Positions 7,501-14,617 of a DNA stretch of 64,000 nt are shown here, piece after piece. The position numbers and the translations under genes were made by a program. Origin of the DNA: DASZTV01 sp035548055 (GTDB lineage Bacteria > Actinomycetota > Actinomycetes > JAFAQI01). The stretch lies in contig DASZTL010000091.1 of the NCBI GenBank assembly GCA_035548055.1, forward strand, positions 1 through 64,000, read 5' to 3'. A model generated the notes under the pieces. That model did not search any database, was not told the origin of the DNA, and worked only from the letters and a program-made list of their open reading frames with translations. Each line of letters begins with the position of its first letter. Position 1 is the stretch's first letter.

Positions 7501-8381
7501 TGGCTGTCTTGATGGAGCCGCCTGCCCACCCTGTGGTCCGGGTCGACACCCCGGATGGCGAGACGATCGCGGTCCACGTGATCGGCGAGGGCAAGCCATT
7601 GATGTGTGTGCCGGGAGGGCCGGCGCGCGCGTCGGCGTACCTCGAGGACTTCGCCGGGCTGTCGGAGCAGCGGAAGCTGCTGCGGGTCGACCTACGCGGC
7701 ACCGGCCTGTCCCCGCTGCCGGCGGACCGTGACTCACTCGCATTCCACCGGCTTGCCGACGATCTCGACGTCGTGCGCGAGGCGCAGGGTCTCGAGACCA
7801 TCGATCTCATCGCTCATTCGGCCGGGGGCTTCGTCACGTTGGCGTATGCCGCCAAGTTCCCGGAGCGGGTCGGCCGCATCGTGTTCGTCACTCCGTCCGG
7901 CAAGCCGTTCGGCGACGTCGAGGGCGACATCAAGGCCATCCGCGCCAGCCGCTCCGGTGAGCCCTGGTACGCCGAGGCCGCCGCCGTCGAGGCTGAGCTG
8001 GAGCTGATGCCGCCACGGATGCGGATGCGGTTCGACCCGGGCCTACGGGTCTTCGGCTATGCGAAGTGGGACGAACGATCGCAGGCGCACGCCGACTCGA
8101 CGGACGGGCAGATGTCGATGCGGGCGATGGCCGCCTTCATCCCCGACTCCGATGCCGCCGCCGAGCTGAACCTGACAGAGCGCCTCAAGGCGGTCGAGGC
8201 ACCGGTGCTCGTAGTGGTCGGATCGCTCGACGGCATCACCGGTGTGAAGGCCGGGCACCTCGTCGCGGACATGTTTGCCGATGCCACGGTCGTCGAGCTG
8301 CCGGGTGGTGCGCACTACCCGTGGATCGACAGCCCGGAGGAGTTCCGGGACACCGTGGTCAGCTTTCTCGAAGCAGGCTGA
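7500..8381 (+). CDS. alpha/beta-fold hydrolase
   Basis: A 293-aa single-domain alpha/beta hydrolase. The oxyanion region is CVPGGPARASAYLEDF (about residues 39-54), the nucleophile elbow is IAHSAGGF (Ser at about 103), an acid follows in VVGSLDGITG, and the His is in LPGGAHYPWID near the C-terminus. The GGPA and DLRGTG motifs resemble proline iminopeptidase-like and haloperoxidase-like members; the substrate cannot be told. The ATG overlaps the serA stop, so it is probably cotranscribed with serA, although no functional link is obvious. It converges with and overlaps the next gene by 23 bases. Confidence 0.85.
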   Translation: MAVLMEPPAHPVVRVDTPDGETIAVHVIGEGKPLMCVPGGPARASAYLEDFAGLSEQRKLLRVDLRGTGLSPLPADRDSLAFHRLADDLDVVREAQGLETIDLIAHSAGGFVTLAYAAKFPERVGRIVFVTPSGKPFGDVEGDIKAIRASRSGEPWYAEAAAVEAELELMPPRMRMRFDPGLRVFGYAKWDERSQAHADSTDGQMSMRAMAAFIPDSDAAAELNLTERLKAVEAPVLVVVGSLDGITGVKAGHLVADMFADATVVELPGGAHYPWIDSPEEFRDTVVSFLEAG

Positions 8382-9384
8382 GCAGCTCGGCCGTCAGGGG
8401 CGCATCGGAACCCTGCGGCATCGTCAGCGCGATCCGGGTTGCCTCGCCGAACCGCTCCTTGATCCCTGCAGCGCACTCGGCCGGCGTGCCGTGGACCGAG
8501 AGCGTACGAAGCATCGTGTCGTCGATGAGGTTGCCCATTTCCTTCCACTGCCCGAGCTTTGACAGCCGGTTGAGCTCGGGCTGCAGGTCTGCCCAGCCTT
8601 CCGCTTCGAGGACAGGCAGGTAGGACGGCGTCGAGCCGTAGAACGCCAGCCGGTTGCGGGTGTCGGCCTCCGCCGCCGCGATCTCAGCCTCGTTGCGGCC
8701 GCAGCAGACCATCGCCTCGAGCACCAGCTGAAAGCTGCTGTCCGGCGAGCCGCGTGCCGGCCGACCCGCTGCCGCAAGTCCGGCGTCGACCGCGGGCAGC
8801 GTCCGCTCGACCAGGTGTCGCCGGCTGTTGAAGGGGTGGGTGAGCAGGCCATCGGCCGTCTCGGCGACCATCTGCGTCATCTTCGGTCCGAGCGCACCGA
8901 GCAGGATCGGCGGCGGGCCGAACTCGTTCGGCCCGGGGTTGAAGAACGGCGTCATCAGCGTGTGTGAGGTGTACGTCCCGCGGTAGTCGAGCTTCTCGCC
9001 GTTCTGCCAAGTGTTGAAGATCGCGTGAATCGCTTCGACCCACTCGCGCATCTGCCCGACGGGGGACTCCCAACGTGCGCCGTACCGGCATTCGATGTGG
9101 GTCTTGATCTGGCTGCCTAGACCGAGCCGGAAGGTTCCGCCGGACAGCGTCTGCAGGTCCCACGCGGCGTAAGCCAGGGTGAGCGGCGAGCGCGGCAGCG
9201 CGATGGCGACGTTGGTCATCAGGTGCAGGCCGGTGCCGGCCTTCGCGGCGGCGACCAGCGGGAAGAACGGGTCGTGCGAGCCCTCGAAGGTGAACGCGCC
9301 GTCGAACCCGACGTCGGCGAGCCGCCGGATCTCGACGTCCTCCTGGCCGAGCGGAGCGACAAGATGGGTGTCAACGGGAATCAC
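8359..9384 (-). CDS. LLM-class F420-dependent oxidoreductase
   Basis: A TIM-barrel luciferase-like protein of 341 aa that probably uses the deazaflavin F420. Features are the N-terminal VDTHLVAPLGQEDVEIRRL, the SGGTFRLGLGSQ loop that is typical of the family (about residues 98-109), and the PPILLGALGPKM segment. It resembles the subgroup annotated as MSMEG_2256-like. The GTG at 9384 is preceded by TACGCT with 6 bases between them, so it looks leaderless; a longer open frame upstream runs through this promoter and is rejected. The F420 biosynthesis gene cofC is also in the window (26628-27281). Confidence 0.85.
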   Translation of the reverse strand: MIPVDTHLVAPLGQEDVEIRRLADVGFDGAFTFEGSHDPFFPLVAAAKAGTGLHLMTNVAIALPRSPLTLAYAAWDLQTLSGGTFRLGLGSQIKTHIECRYGARWESPVGQMREWVEAIHAIFNTWQNGEKLDYRGTYTSHTLMTPFFNPGPNEFGPPPILLGALGPKMTQMVAETADGLLTHPFNSRRHLVERTLPAVDAGLAAAGRPARGSPDSSFQLVLEAMVCCGRNEAEIAAAEADTRNRLAFYGSTPSYLPVLEAEGWADLQPELNRLSKLGQWKEMGNLIDDTMLRTLSVHGTPAECAAGIKERFGEATRIALTMPQGSDAPLTAELLSLLRES

Positions 9385-9390
9385 CAGCGA

Positions 9391-9420
9391 AGCGTAGTGA
9401 TCACTCGACACACGTACGCT
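9391..9420. promoter_or_regulatory. Divergent leaderless promoters
   Basis: Two TACGCT -10 boxes lie back to back: one on the minus strand at 9391-9396 (6 bases to GTG 9384) and one on the plus strand at 9415-9420 (7 bases to GTG 9428). Both genes therefore seem to start transcription at their start codons. Confidence 0.55.
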
Positions 9421-9427
9421 TCGCCCC

Positions 9428-10255
9428 GTGCCTCCGGAACCTGCGTGGGTGTGCGTCGCCTGCCGGGCGCGGATGCCGATGGCGGAGAACGTCTGTACGT
9501 CGTGCGGGAGGCCGTTCGGCGAGGGGCTCGCCGAGCCTGACGCGAAGGAACGGACGCGGCAAGGCCTGGCTCGATGGGGCTGGTTGCTGCGCGAGTTCGT
9601 CCTGCTCAACATCCTGTTCATCCTGTGGCGCATCGTCGGCCGGATCTCGCTGTTCCACCAAGCGGGAGCGTTCGCTCGTGGCCGTTGGCTGTGGCACGCG
9701 GAACGGGTCCTGCATCTGCCGAGCGAGGCCGCGCTGCAGCGCCAGATCCTGGGTCACGCCACCTGGGACCGGATTGCCAACGGCTATTACGCGTGGGCGC
9801 ACATCGTCGTCTTCGCCGCCGCGCTGCTGTGGTTGATGGTCCGCCATCGCGAGGCTTACCCGAAGTGGCGCAACCTCGTCGTCGGGTTCACGGCGATCTC
9901 GCTGCTGATCGGTCTGATGCCCACTGCGCCACCGCGGCTGATCCCGAGCTTCGGCATGGTCGACCTCGCGGCTCGGTTCCACCAGTCGGTCTACGACGGT
10001 CTCGGCAGCGGCATCACCGACCAGCTCTCGGCGATGCCGTCGGTGCATGTCGGCTGGGCGGTCCTGGTCGCCTGGGCGGTGATCGCGGTCAGCAACAGCA
10101 GGTGGCGCTGGCTGGCTCTGGTGCACCCCGTTCTCACGTCGTACTTCATCGTCGTGACGGCCAACCACTACTGGCTCGACGGCGTCGCCGCGCTCGTCCT
10201 GCTCGCGCTCGTGTATTTCCCACTACGCCGCTGGCGACCGAGTTTGGTACCGTGA
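9428..10255 (+). CDS. zinc-ribbon plus PAP2-family membrane phosphatase
   Basis: 275 aa. The N-terminus has two CxxC knuckles (CVAC at about residues 9-12, CTSC at 23-26) typical of a zinc ribbon. Six or so hydrophobic segments follow. The PAP2-like catalytic signatures are SAMPSVHVGWA (about 201-211) and NHYWLDGVAA (about 239-248), as in the inositolphosphotransferase/PAP2_3 group. It probably removes or transfers a phosphate group on a lipid-linked or polyprenyl phosphate at the membrane; the substrate is unknown. Joining a zinc ribbon to this domain is uncommon. Confidence 0.8.
   Translation: MPPEPAWVCVACRARMPMAENVCTSCGRPFGEGLAEPDAKERTRQGLARWGWLLREFVLLNILFILWRIVGRISLFHQAGAFARGRWLWHAERVLHLPSEAALQRQILGHATWDRIANGYYAWAHIVVFAAALLWLMVRHREAYPKWRNLVVGFTAISLLIGLMPTAPPRLIPSFGMVDLAARFHQSVYDGLGSGITDQLSAMPSVHVGWAVLVAWAVIAVSNSRWRWLALVHPVLTSYFIVVTANHYWLDGVAALVLLALVYFPLRRWRPSLVP
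10248..10253 (+). promoter_or_regulatory. -10 box of the leuA leader
   Basis: TACCGT lies 9 bases before the leader-peptide ATG at 10263, inside the last codons of the preceding gene. No clear -35 box is seen. Confidence 0.45.
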
Positions 10256-10262
10256 TCACGAG

Positions 10263-10295
10263 ATGAGCGCGCTCCTGCTCCTTACCCGCCCGTAG
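10263..10295 (+). CDS. leuA leader peptide
   Basis: A 10-codon frame, ATG to TAG, encodes MSALLLLTRP with four consecutive Leu codons (CTC CTG CTC CTT, 10272-10283). A Leu run just before leuA is the expected sensor of leucyl-tRNA charging. The stop codon lies inside the first hairpin of the leader (10289-10325). Confidence 0.7.
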   Translation: MSALLLLTRP

Positions 10296-10373
10296 CGGGG
10301 TCGACCACCGGCCCCCCGCTGCGGGAGTCGTCGTGGTCTGCGAACCACCGAGCCAGCGCCGGTTTGCCAACCG
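10289..10373 (+). promoter_or_regulatory. leuA leader RNA with alternative hairpins (LEU-element type)
   Basis: Stem 1 pairs CCCGTAGCGGGG (10289-10300) with CCCCGCTGCGGG (10314-10325), 12 pairs with one G-U. Stem 2 pairs GTGGT (10333-10337) with ACCAC (10344-10348). Stem 3 pairs CGGTT (10360-10364) with AACCG (10369-10373). ACCAC in the loop of stem 1 (10304-10308) can pair with the same GTGGT, giving a pseudoknot that excludes stem 2. No U-run terminator is present. A conserved pseudoknot called the LEU element has been described before leuA in Actinobacteria; assigning this leader to it is inference. Confidence 0.55.
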
Positions 10374-10425
10374 AAACCATCCAGGTCGCGCTCCGCGCGC
10401 CAGGCCTACAGGGAGCAAACCTTCA

Positions 10426-12117
10426 ATGACTGATCAGACGGCACGCATGCCGCAGCACAAGCGCTACACCCCGTTCGCGCCCATCGACCTGCCGGACCGC
10501 ACGTGGCCCAGCAAAGTCATCTCCGCCCCGCCGCAGTGGTGCAGCGTCGACCTCCGCGACGGCAACCAGGCGCTCATCGACCCGATGGACGCTGAGCGCA
10601 AGATGCGGATGTTCAAGCTGCTGGTCGACATCGGCTACAACGAGATCGAGGTCGGCTTCCCGGCCGCAAGCCAGACCGACTTCGACTTCATCCGCCAGCT
10701 GGTGGAGCAGGATCTCGTCCCGGACAACGTGACGATCCAGGTCCTGACGCAGGCCCGCGAGGAGCTGATCGAGCGGTCGTGCGAGTCGCTGGTCGGCTTC
10801 AAGGGCACCGCGTTGATCCACCTCTACAACTCCACCTCCACGCTGCAGCGACGGGTCGTGTTCGGCCTGGACAAGGCGGGCATCAAGGACATCGCGGTGC
10901 GCGGCGCGCAGTGGTGCCAGAAGTACGCCGAGTCGCTGCTGTCCGGAACCGATGTGCGCTGGCAGTACTCACCGGAGTCGTTCACCGGCACCGAGCTTGA
11001 CTACGCCGTCGAGGTCTGCGAGGCCGTCATGGACGTGTGGGAGCCCGCCGCCGACCGCAAGGTGGTGCTCAACCTGCCGGCGACGGTCGAGATGGCGACT
11101 CCCAACGTCTACGCCGACTCGATCGAGTGGTTCGGTCGCAACATCTCGCGGCGCGACGCGGTCATCCTGAGCCTGCACCCCCACAACGACCGGGGTACGG
11201 CGGTTGCGGCCGCCGAGCTCGGCGTACAGGCCGGTGCGGACCGGGTCGAGGGATGCCTGTTCGGCAACGGTGAGCGCACCGGCAACGTCTGCCTGGTCAC
11301 GCTGGGGCTGAACATCTTCAGCCAGGGCATGGATCCGGGCATCGACTTCTCCGACATCGACGAGATCCGTCGCACGGTGGAGTACTGCAACCAGCTGCCG
11401 GTTCATCCCCGCCACCCGTACGGCGGTGACCTGGTCTACACGGCCTTCAGCGGGTCCCACCAGGACGCCATCAAGAAGGGCCTCGAGGCAATCGAGCGCG
11501 ACGCCGCGGAGGCTGGTGTGGCGGTCGACGACTTCACCTGGGGTGTGCCGTACCTGCCGATCGACCCCAAGGACGTCGGTCGCAGCTACGAGGCAGTGAT
11601 CCGGGTCAACTCGCAGTCCGGCAAGGGCGGGGTCGCGTACGTGATGAAGTACGACCATCAGCTCGATGTTCCGCGCCGGATGCAGATCGAGTTCTCACGG
11701 ATCGTGCAGACGGTGTGCGACAACGAGGGCGGCGAGGTTGCGCCCGACAAGATCTGGCAGATGTACCGCGAGACCTACCTCGAGCGGACCGAGCCACTGC
11801 AGCTGAAGCACTACTCGATCGAGTCCGGCGAGATCGACCACATCACTGCGACCGTGACCGTCGACGGGACCGAGCGGGAGATCACCGGACAGGGCAACGG
11901 ACCGATTGCCGCGCTGGTGCATGCTCTTGCCCAGGTCGACATCGACGCTCGCGTGCTGGACTATCACGAGCACGCGCGGAGTGCCGGCGAAGAGGCGCAG
12001 GCCGCGGCGTACCTCGAGGTGGCTGTCGGCGACAAGGTGCTGTGGGGTTGCGGTATCTCGCCGAGCATCACGACGGCATCTCTCTACGCCCTCGTGAGCG
12101 CCGTCAATCGCGCTTGA
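10426..12117 (+). CDS. leuA: 2-isopropylmalate synthase
   Basis: LeuA condenses 2-ketoisovalerate with acetyl-CoA, the first committed step of Leu synthesis. The HMGL-like TIM barrel contains the signature VDLRDGNQALIDP (about residues 40-52) and the metal-site motif SLHPHNDRGTAVAAAELG (about 247-264). The C-terminal LeuA dimer domain (from about 445) is the Leu feedback domain. 563 aa is the usual actinobacterial size. The ATG at 10426 has AGGGAG 10 bases upstream; an in-frame extension upstream lies in the leader RNA. Its end overlaps the next, convergent gene by 14 bases. Confidence 0.95.
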   Translation: MTDQTARMPQHKRYTPFAPIDLPDRTWPSKVISAPPQWCSVDLRDGNQALIDPMDAERKMRMFKLLVDIGYNEIEVGFPAASQTDFDFIRQLVEQDLVPDNVTIQVLTQAREELIERSCESLVGFKGTALIHLYNSTSTLQRRVVFGLDKAGIKDIAVRGAQWCQKYAESLLSGTDVRWQYSPESFTGTELDYAVEVCEAVMDVWEPAADRKVVLNLPATVEMATPNVYADSIEWFGRNISRRDAVILSLHPHNDRGTAVAAAELGVQAGADRVEGCLFGNGERTGNVCLVTLGLNIFSQGMDPGIDFSDIDEIRRTVEYCNQLPVHPRHPYGGDLVYTAFSGSHQDAIKKGLEAIERDAAEAGVAVDDFTWGVPYLPIDPKDVGRSYEAVIRVNSQSGKGGVAYVMKYDHQLDVPRRMQIEFSRIVQTVCDNEGGEVAPDKIWQMYRETYLERTEPLQLKHYSIESGEIDHITATVTVDGTEREITGQGNGPIAALVHALAQVDIDARVLDYHEHARSAGEEAQAAAYLEVAVGDKVLWGCGISPSITTASLYALVSAVNRA

Positions 12118-12487
12118 TCCTGCGTCCGGCGAGGGCCCGGATCCGCTTGATCAGGTCGTCGTTGCTGAACGGCTTCACGACGTAGTCGTCCGCGCCCAGG
12201 CGAATGCCTCGGGCGCGGTCGGCTTCGCCGCCCTTGGCCGAGAGAAAGATGATCGGGACGTCGGTGCGGTCGCGAATCTCCGCCATCAGGCCGTACCCGC
12301 TGATCTCCGGCATCATGATGTCGAGCAGCACGACGTCGGGCGGGTTTCGCTCGATCGCTGCCAGTGCGTCGGTCGCGAAGGCGATGGCATCGACAACGAA
12401 CCCCTCGTCGCCTAGCAGGGTTTCAACCAGGGAGCGGGTCGGCCTGTCGTCATCGATGATGAGGACGCGTAGCGGACGGTCGCCCAT
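12104..12487 (-). CDS. single-domain response regulator (receiver only)
   Basis: 127 aa, a complete CheY-like receiver and nothing else. The acidic pocket is Asp12-14, the phosphoacceptor is Asp56 in LLDIMMP, the switch residue is Ser83 and the conserved Lys is Lys105 in VVKPF. No output domain and no kinase gene is nearby, so partner and output are unknown; lone receivers of this kind act in phosphorelays or through protein contacts. The end overlaps leuA convergently. A TAGCCT -10 box (12496-12501, minus strand) lies 8 bases before the ATG. Confidence 0.9.
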   Translation of the reverse strand: MGDRPLRVLIIDDDRPTRSLVETLLGDEGFVVDAIAFATDALAAIERNPPDVVLLDIMMPEISGYGLMAEIRDRTDVPIIFLSAKGGEADRARGIRLGADDYVVKPFSNDDLIKRIRALAGRRIKRD

Positions 12488-12495
12488 GGCTCCGC

Positions 12496-12501
12496 AGGCT
12501 A
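12496..12501 (-). promoter_or_regulatory. -10 box of the receiver gene (leaderless)
   Basis: TAGCCT on the minus strand, 8 bases from the ATG at 12487. It overlaps the stop codon of the upstream transporter gene. Confidence 0.45.
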
Positions 12502-13404
12502 TCCGGGGCTGACGACCGCGTCCTCGACGACGATCGCCTCCGAACCGGGCTCGCCCGGCTTGCGGGCGGTGGCGAAGTAGGACCCGATCAGCACGAGCGG
12601 GAAGCCGATCGCCATGCCTGTCGTGACGTGCTCGCCGAGTACGGCGACCCCCAGGGCGATCGCCACCGCTGGGTTCACGTACGTGATGACGGTTGCGCGG
12701 GTCGGTCCGATCTCGCCGATGAGCCAGAAGAACACCACGAACGCCAGGGCTGTGCAGATCACGGCGAGCCCGATCACCGACCAGACGACCTTCCCGGACA
12801 TGTGGTCGGGCGGCCGGACGATGGCGAAAGGTGCGTAGACAACCGCGGTGACCGCGAGGGAGGCGGCGACGACTGCGAGGCCTGGTGCCGCACCCAGTCG
12901 GTGGGACAGGATCAATGGGCCCAGCGCGTAGCCGACCGCCACGAACGCGATCTCGAGAACCGCGGTCATGTCGACCTCACCGACTTGCAGGCCCACCAGC
13001 GAGGCCACCCCGGCGATGCCGATGAGCAAGCCGAGCCAGCGCCTCGCGGTCATCTCTTCCTGCAGTCCGAGCAGGCGCGTGATGCCGATCCCGACCAGCG
13101 GGACTCCGGCTACGAGCAGACCGGCAAACGAGCTGGTGAGATGCTCCTCTGCGCTCGACAAGAGCAGCCAGGGGATCGTCAGCTCGACGGCCGTGTAGGC
13201 CAACACCCATTTCCAGTGGCCGCGCAACCCGCCGAGCACCCCACGCCAGGCGGCGATCGGGACGAGGATCAGCGCGGCGATCGACGTACGAGCGAAGACC
13301 AGGTCAGCGGGGCTCAGGTCACGCACCGCCACCCGGATCAGCAGGTAGGGGACACCCCAGATGAAGCACATTGCGACGAACAGCACCCACCCGCGCTTCG
13401 ACAT
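12499..13404 (-). CDS. EamA/DMT-family transporter
   Basis: 301 aa with ten hydrophobic segments arranged as two EamA repeats (about residues 5-135 and 150-285), the hallmark of drug/metabolite exporters. The N-terminus VLFVAMCFIWGVPYLLIRVAV and the second repeat FFWLIGEIGPTRATVITYV are typical of the family. Substrate unknown; amino acid or metabolite export would suit the neighbourhood but is a guess. The ATG at 13404 is chosen because TATCGT lies 7 bases upstream; a longer frame to 13488 crosses that promoter and a palindrome. Confidence 0.88.
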   Translation of the reverse strand: MSKRGWVLFVAMCFIWGVPYLLIRVAVRDLSPADLVFARTSIAALILVPIAAWRGVLGGLRGHWKWVLAYTAVELTIPWLLLSSAEEHLTSSFAGLLVAGVPLVGIGITRLLGLQEEMTARRWLGLLIGIAGVASLVGLQVGEVDMTAVLEIAFVAVGYALGPLILSHRLGAAPGLAVVAASLAVTAVVYAPFAIVRPPDHMSGKVVWSVIGLAVICTALAFVVFFWLIGEIGPTRATVITYVNPAVAIALGVAVLGEHVTTGMAIGFPLVLIGSYFATARKPGEPGSEAIVVEDAVVSPG

Positions 13405-13411
13405 GGGGTCG

Positions 13412-13417
13412 ACGATA
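13412..13417 (-). promoter_or_regulatory. -10 box of the EamA gene (leaderless)
   Basis: TATCGT on the minus strand ends 7 bases before the ATG at 13404. Confidence 0.5.
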
Positions 13418-13446
13418 GGAGCGGGCAGCGACGAGATCTCGCGCAA

Positions 13447-13513
13447 GCAATGTGGCATCGCCCCCGCGATTCGGCGGCTAGGGGGCAATTTCGGCTAGGC
13501 AATGCCACATTGC
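13447..13513. repeat. Long inverted repeat between EamA gene and leuB
   Basis: Perfect 12-base arms GCAATGTGGCAT (13447-13458) and ATGCCACATTGC (13502-13513) are separated by 43 bases; an outer CTCGC/GCGAG also pairs. It has the same layout as the elements at 5767 and 22932 but different arms. It lies between two divergent promoters, so it could be an operator or a mobile palindrome rather than a terminator. Confidence 0.65.
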
Positions 13514-13556
13514 CTAGCGAGATTCGGGCAGCGCGAGGTCAGGGGTTGCGATCTAC

Positions 13557-13562
13557 TAGCCT
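13557..13562 (+). promoter_or_regulatory. -10 box of leuB (leaderless)
   Basis: TAGCCT ends 8 bases before the GTG at 13571. No Shine-Dalgarno sequence is seen. Confidence 0.55.
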
Positions 13563-13570
13563 CGCCGCTC

Positions 13571-14608
13571 GTGACGAGCATTGCAGTGATCGCCGGCGAC
13601 GGCATCGGTCAGGAGGTCGTCGCCGAGGGCCTGAAGGTACTTCGCGCGGCCGTCGAACCGGACGGGGTCAAGGTCGAGACGACCGACTACGACCTCGGCG
13701 CGGCCCGCTGGCATCGCACCGGTGAGACGCTGCCGGACAGCGTGCTGGAAGAGCTCCGCGGGCACGACGCGATCCTGCTCGGTGCTGTCGGTGACCCCAC
13801 TGTGCCGTCCGGGGTGCTCGAGCGCGGTCTTTTGCTCAAGCTGCGGTTCGCCTTCGAGCACGCCGTCAACCTGCGGCCGGTGAAGCTGTACCCGGGTGTG
13901 ACCACGCCGCTCGCCGGCGTCGAGCCCGCCACGATCGACATGGTCGTCGTACGAGAAGGGACCGAGGGCCCGTACGTCGGGGTCGGCGGCTCGATGCGTC
14001 ACGGCACACCGAACGAGGTGGCGACCGAGGAAAGCGTCAACACCCGGTACGGCGTGGAGCGCGTCGTTCGCGACGCGTTCAAGCGAGCGGCGGCGCGGCC
14101 GCGCAAGAAGCTCACGCTGGTTCACAAGACGAACGTGCTCGTGCACGCCGGTGGCCTTTGGCAGCGCACCGTCGACGAGGTCGCGCCGGAGTTTCCCGAC
14201 GTTGCCGTCGACTACGCGCACGTCGACGCGGCCTGCCTCTACTTCGTCACTCAGCCGGAGCGGTTCGACGTCGTCGTGACTGACAACCTGTTCGGCGACA
14301 TCGTCACGGACCTCGGTGCGGCGATCGCCGGGGGGATCGGGCTGGCGGCGAGCGGGAACCTCAACGTCGACGGAACGGCGCCGAGCATGTTCGAGCCGGT
14401 GCACGGCAGCGCGCCGGACATCGCCGGCCAGGGACTGGCCGACCCGACGGCGACGGTGCTGTCGGTGGCGATGCTGCTGGACTCGTTGTCGCTGCGCGCT
14501 GCCGCAAGCCGGGTCGAGGCGGCGGCCGCCGCCGATCTCGCCGAGCGCGGAAGCGCGACGCGCAGCACGACCGATATCGGAGATGCGATCGCTGCACGCC
14601 TGACCTAA
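13571..14608 (+). CDS. leuB: 3-isopropylmalate dehydrogenase
   Basis: LeuB oxidises and decarboxylates 3-isopropylmalate with NAD+, the third Leu step. The family motifs are IAVIAGDGIGQEVV at the N-terminus, RFAFEHAVNLRPVKLYPG, and the metal/substrate signature DNLFGDIVTDLGAAIAGGIG (about residues 238-257) followed by EPVHGSAPDIAGQGLADPTA in two adjoining blocks. At 345 aa it is of normal length. The GTG at 13571 follows a -10 box; an ORF extension upstream crosses the palindrome. The ilvE -10 box uses its stop codon. Confidence 0.95.
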   Translation: MTSIAVIAGDGIGQEVVAEGLKVLRAAVEPDGVKVETTDYDLGAARWHRTGETLPDSVLEELRGHDAILLGAVGDPTVPSGVLERGLLLKLRFAFEHAVNLRPVKLYPGVTTPLAGVEPATIDMVVVREGTEGPYVGVGGSMRHGTPNEVATEESVNTRYGVERVVRDAFKRAAARPRKKLTLVHKTNVLVHAGGLWQRTVDEVAPEFPDVAVDYAHVDAACLYFVTQPERFDVVVTDNLFGDIVTDLGAAIAGGIGLAASGNLNVDGTAPSMFEPVHGSAPDIAGQGLADPTATVLSVAMLLDSLSLRAAASRVEAAAAADLAERGSATRSTTDIGDAIAARLT

Positions 14609-14611
14609 TCT
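14606..14611 (+). promoter_or_regulatory. -10 box of ilvE, overlapping the leuB stop
   Basis: TAATCT starts with the leuB TAA stop codon and ends 6 bases before the ilvE ATG at 14618. Confidence 0.55.
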
Positions 14612-14617
14612 CGCTGT

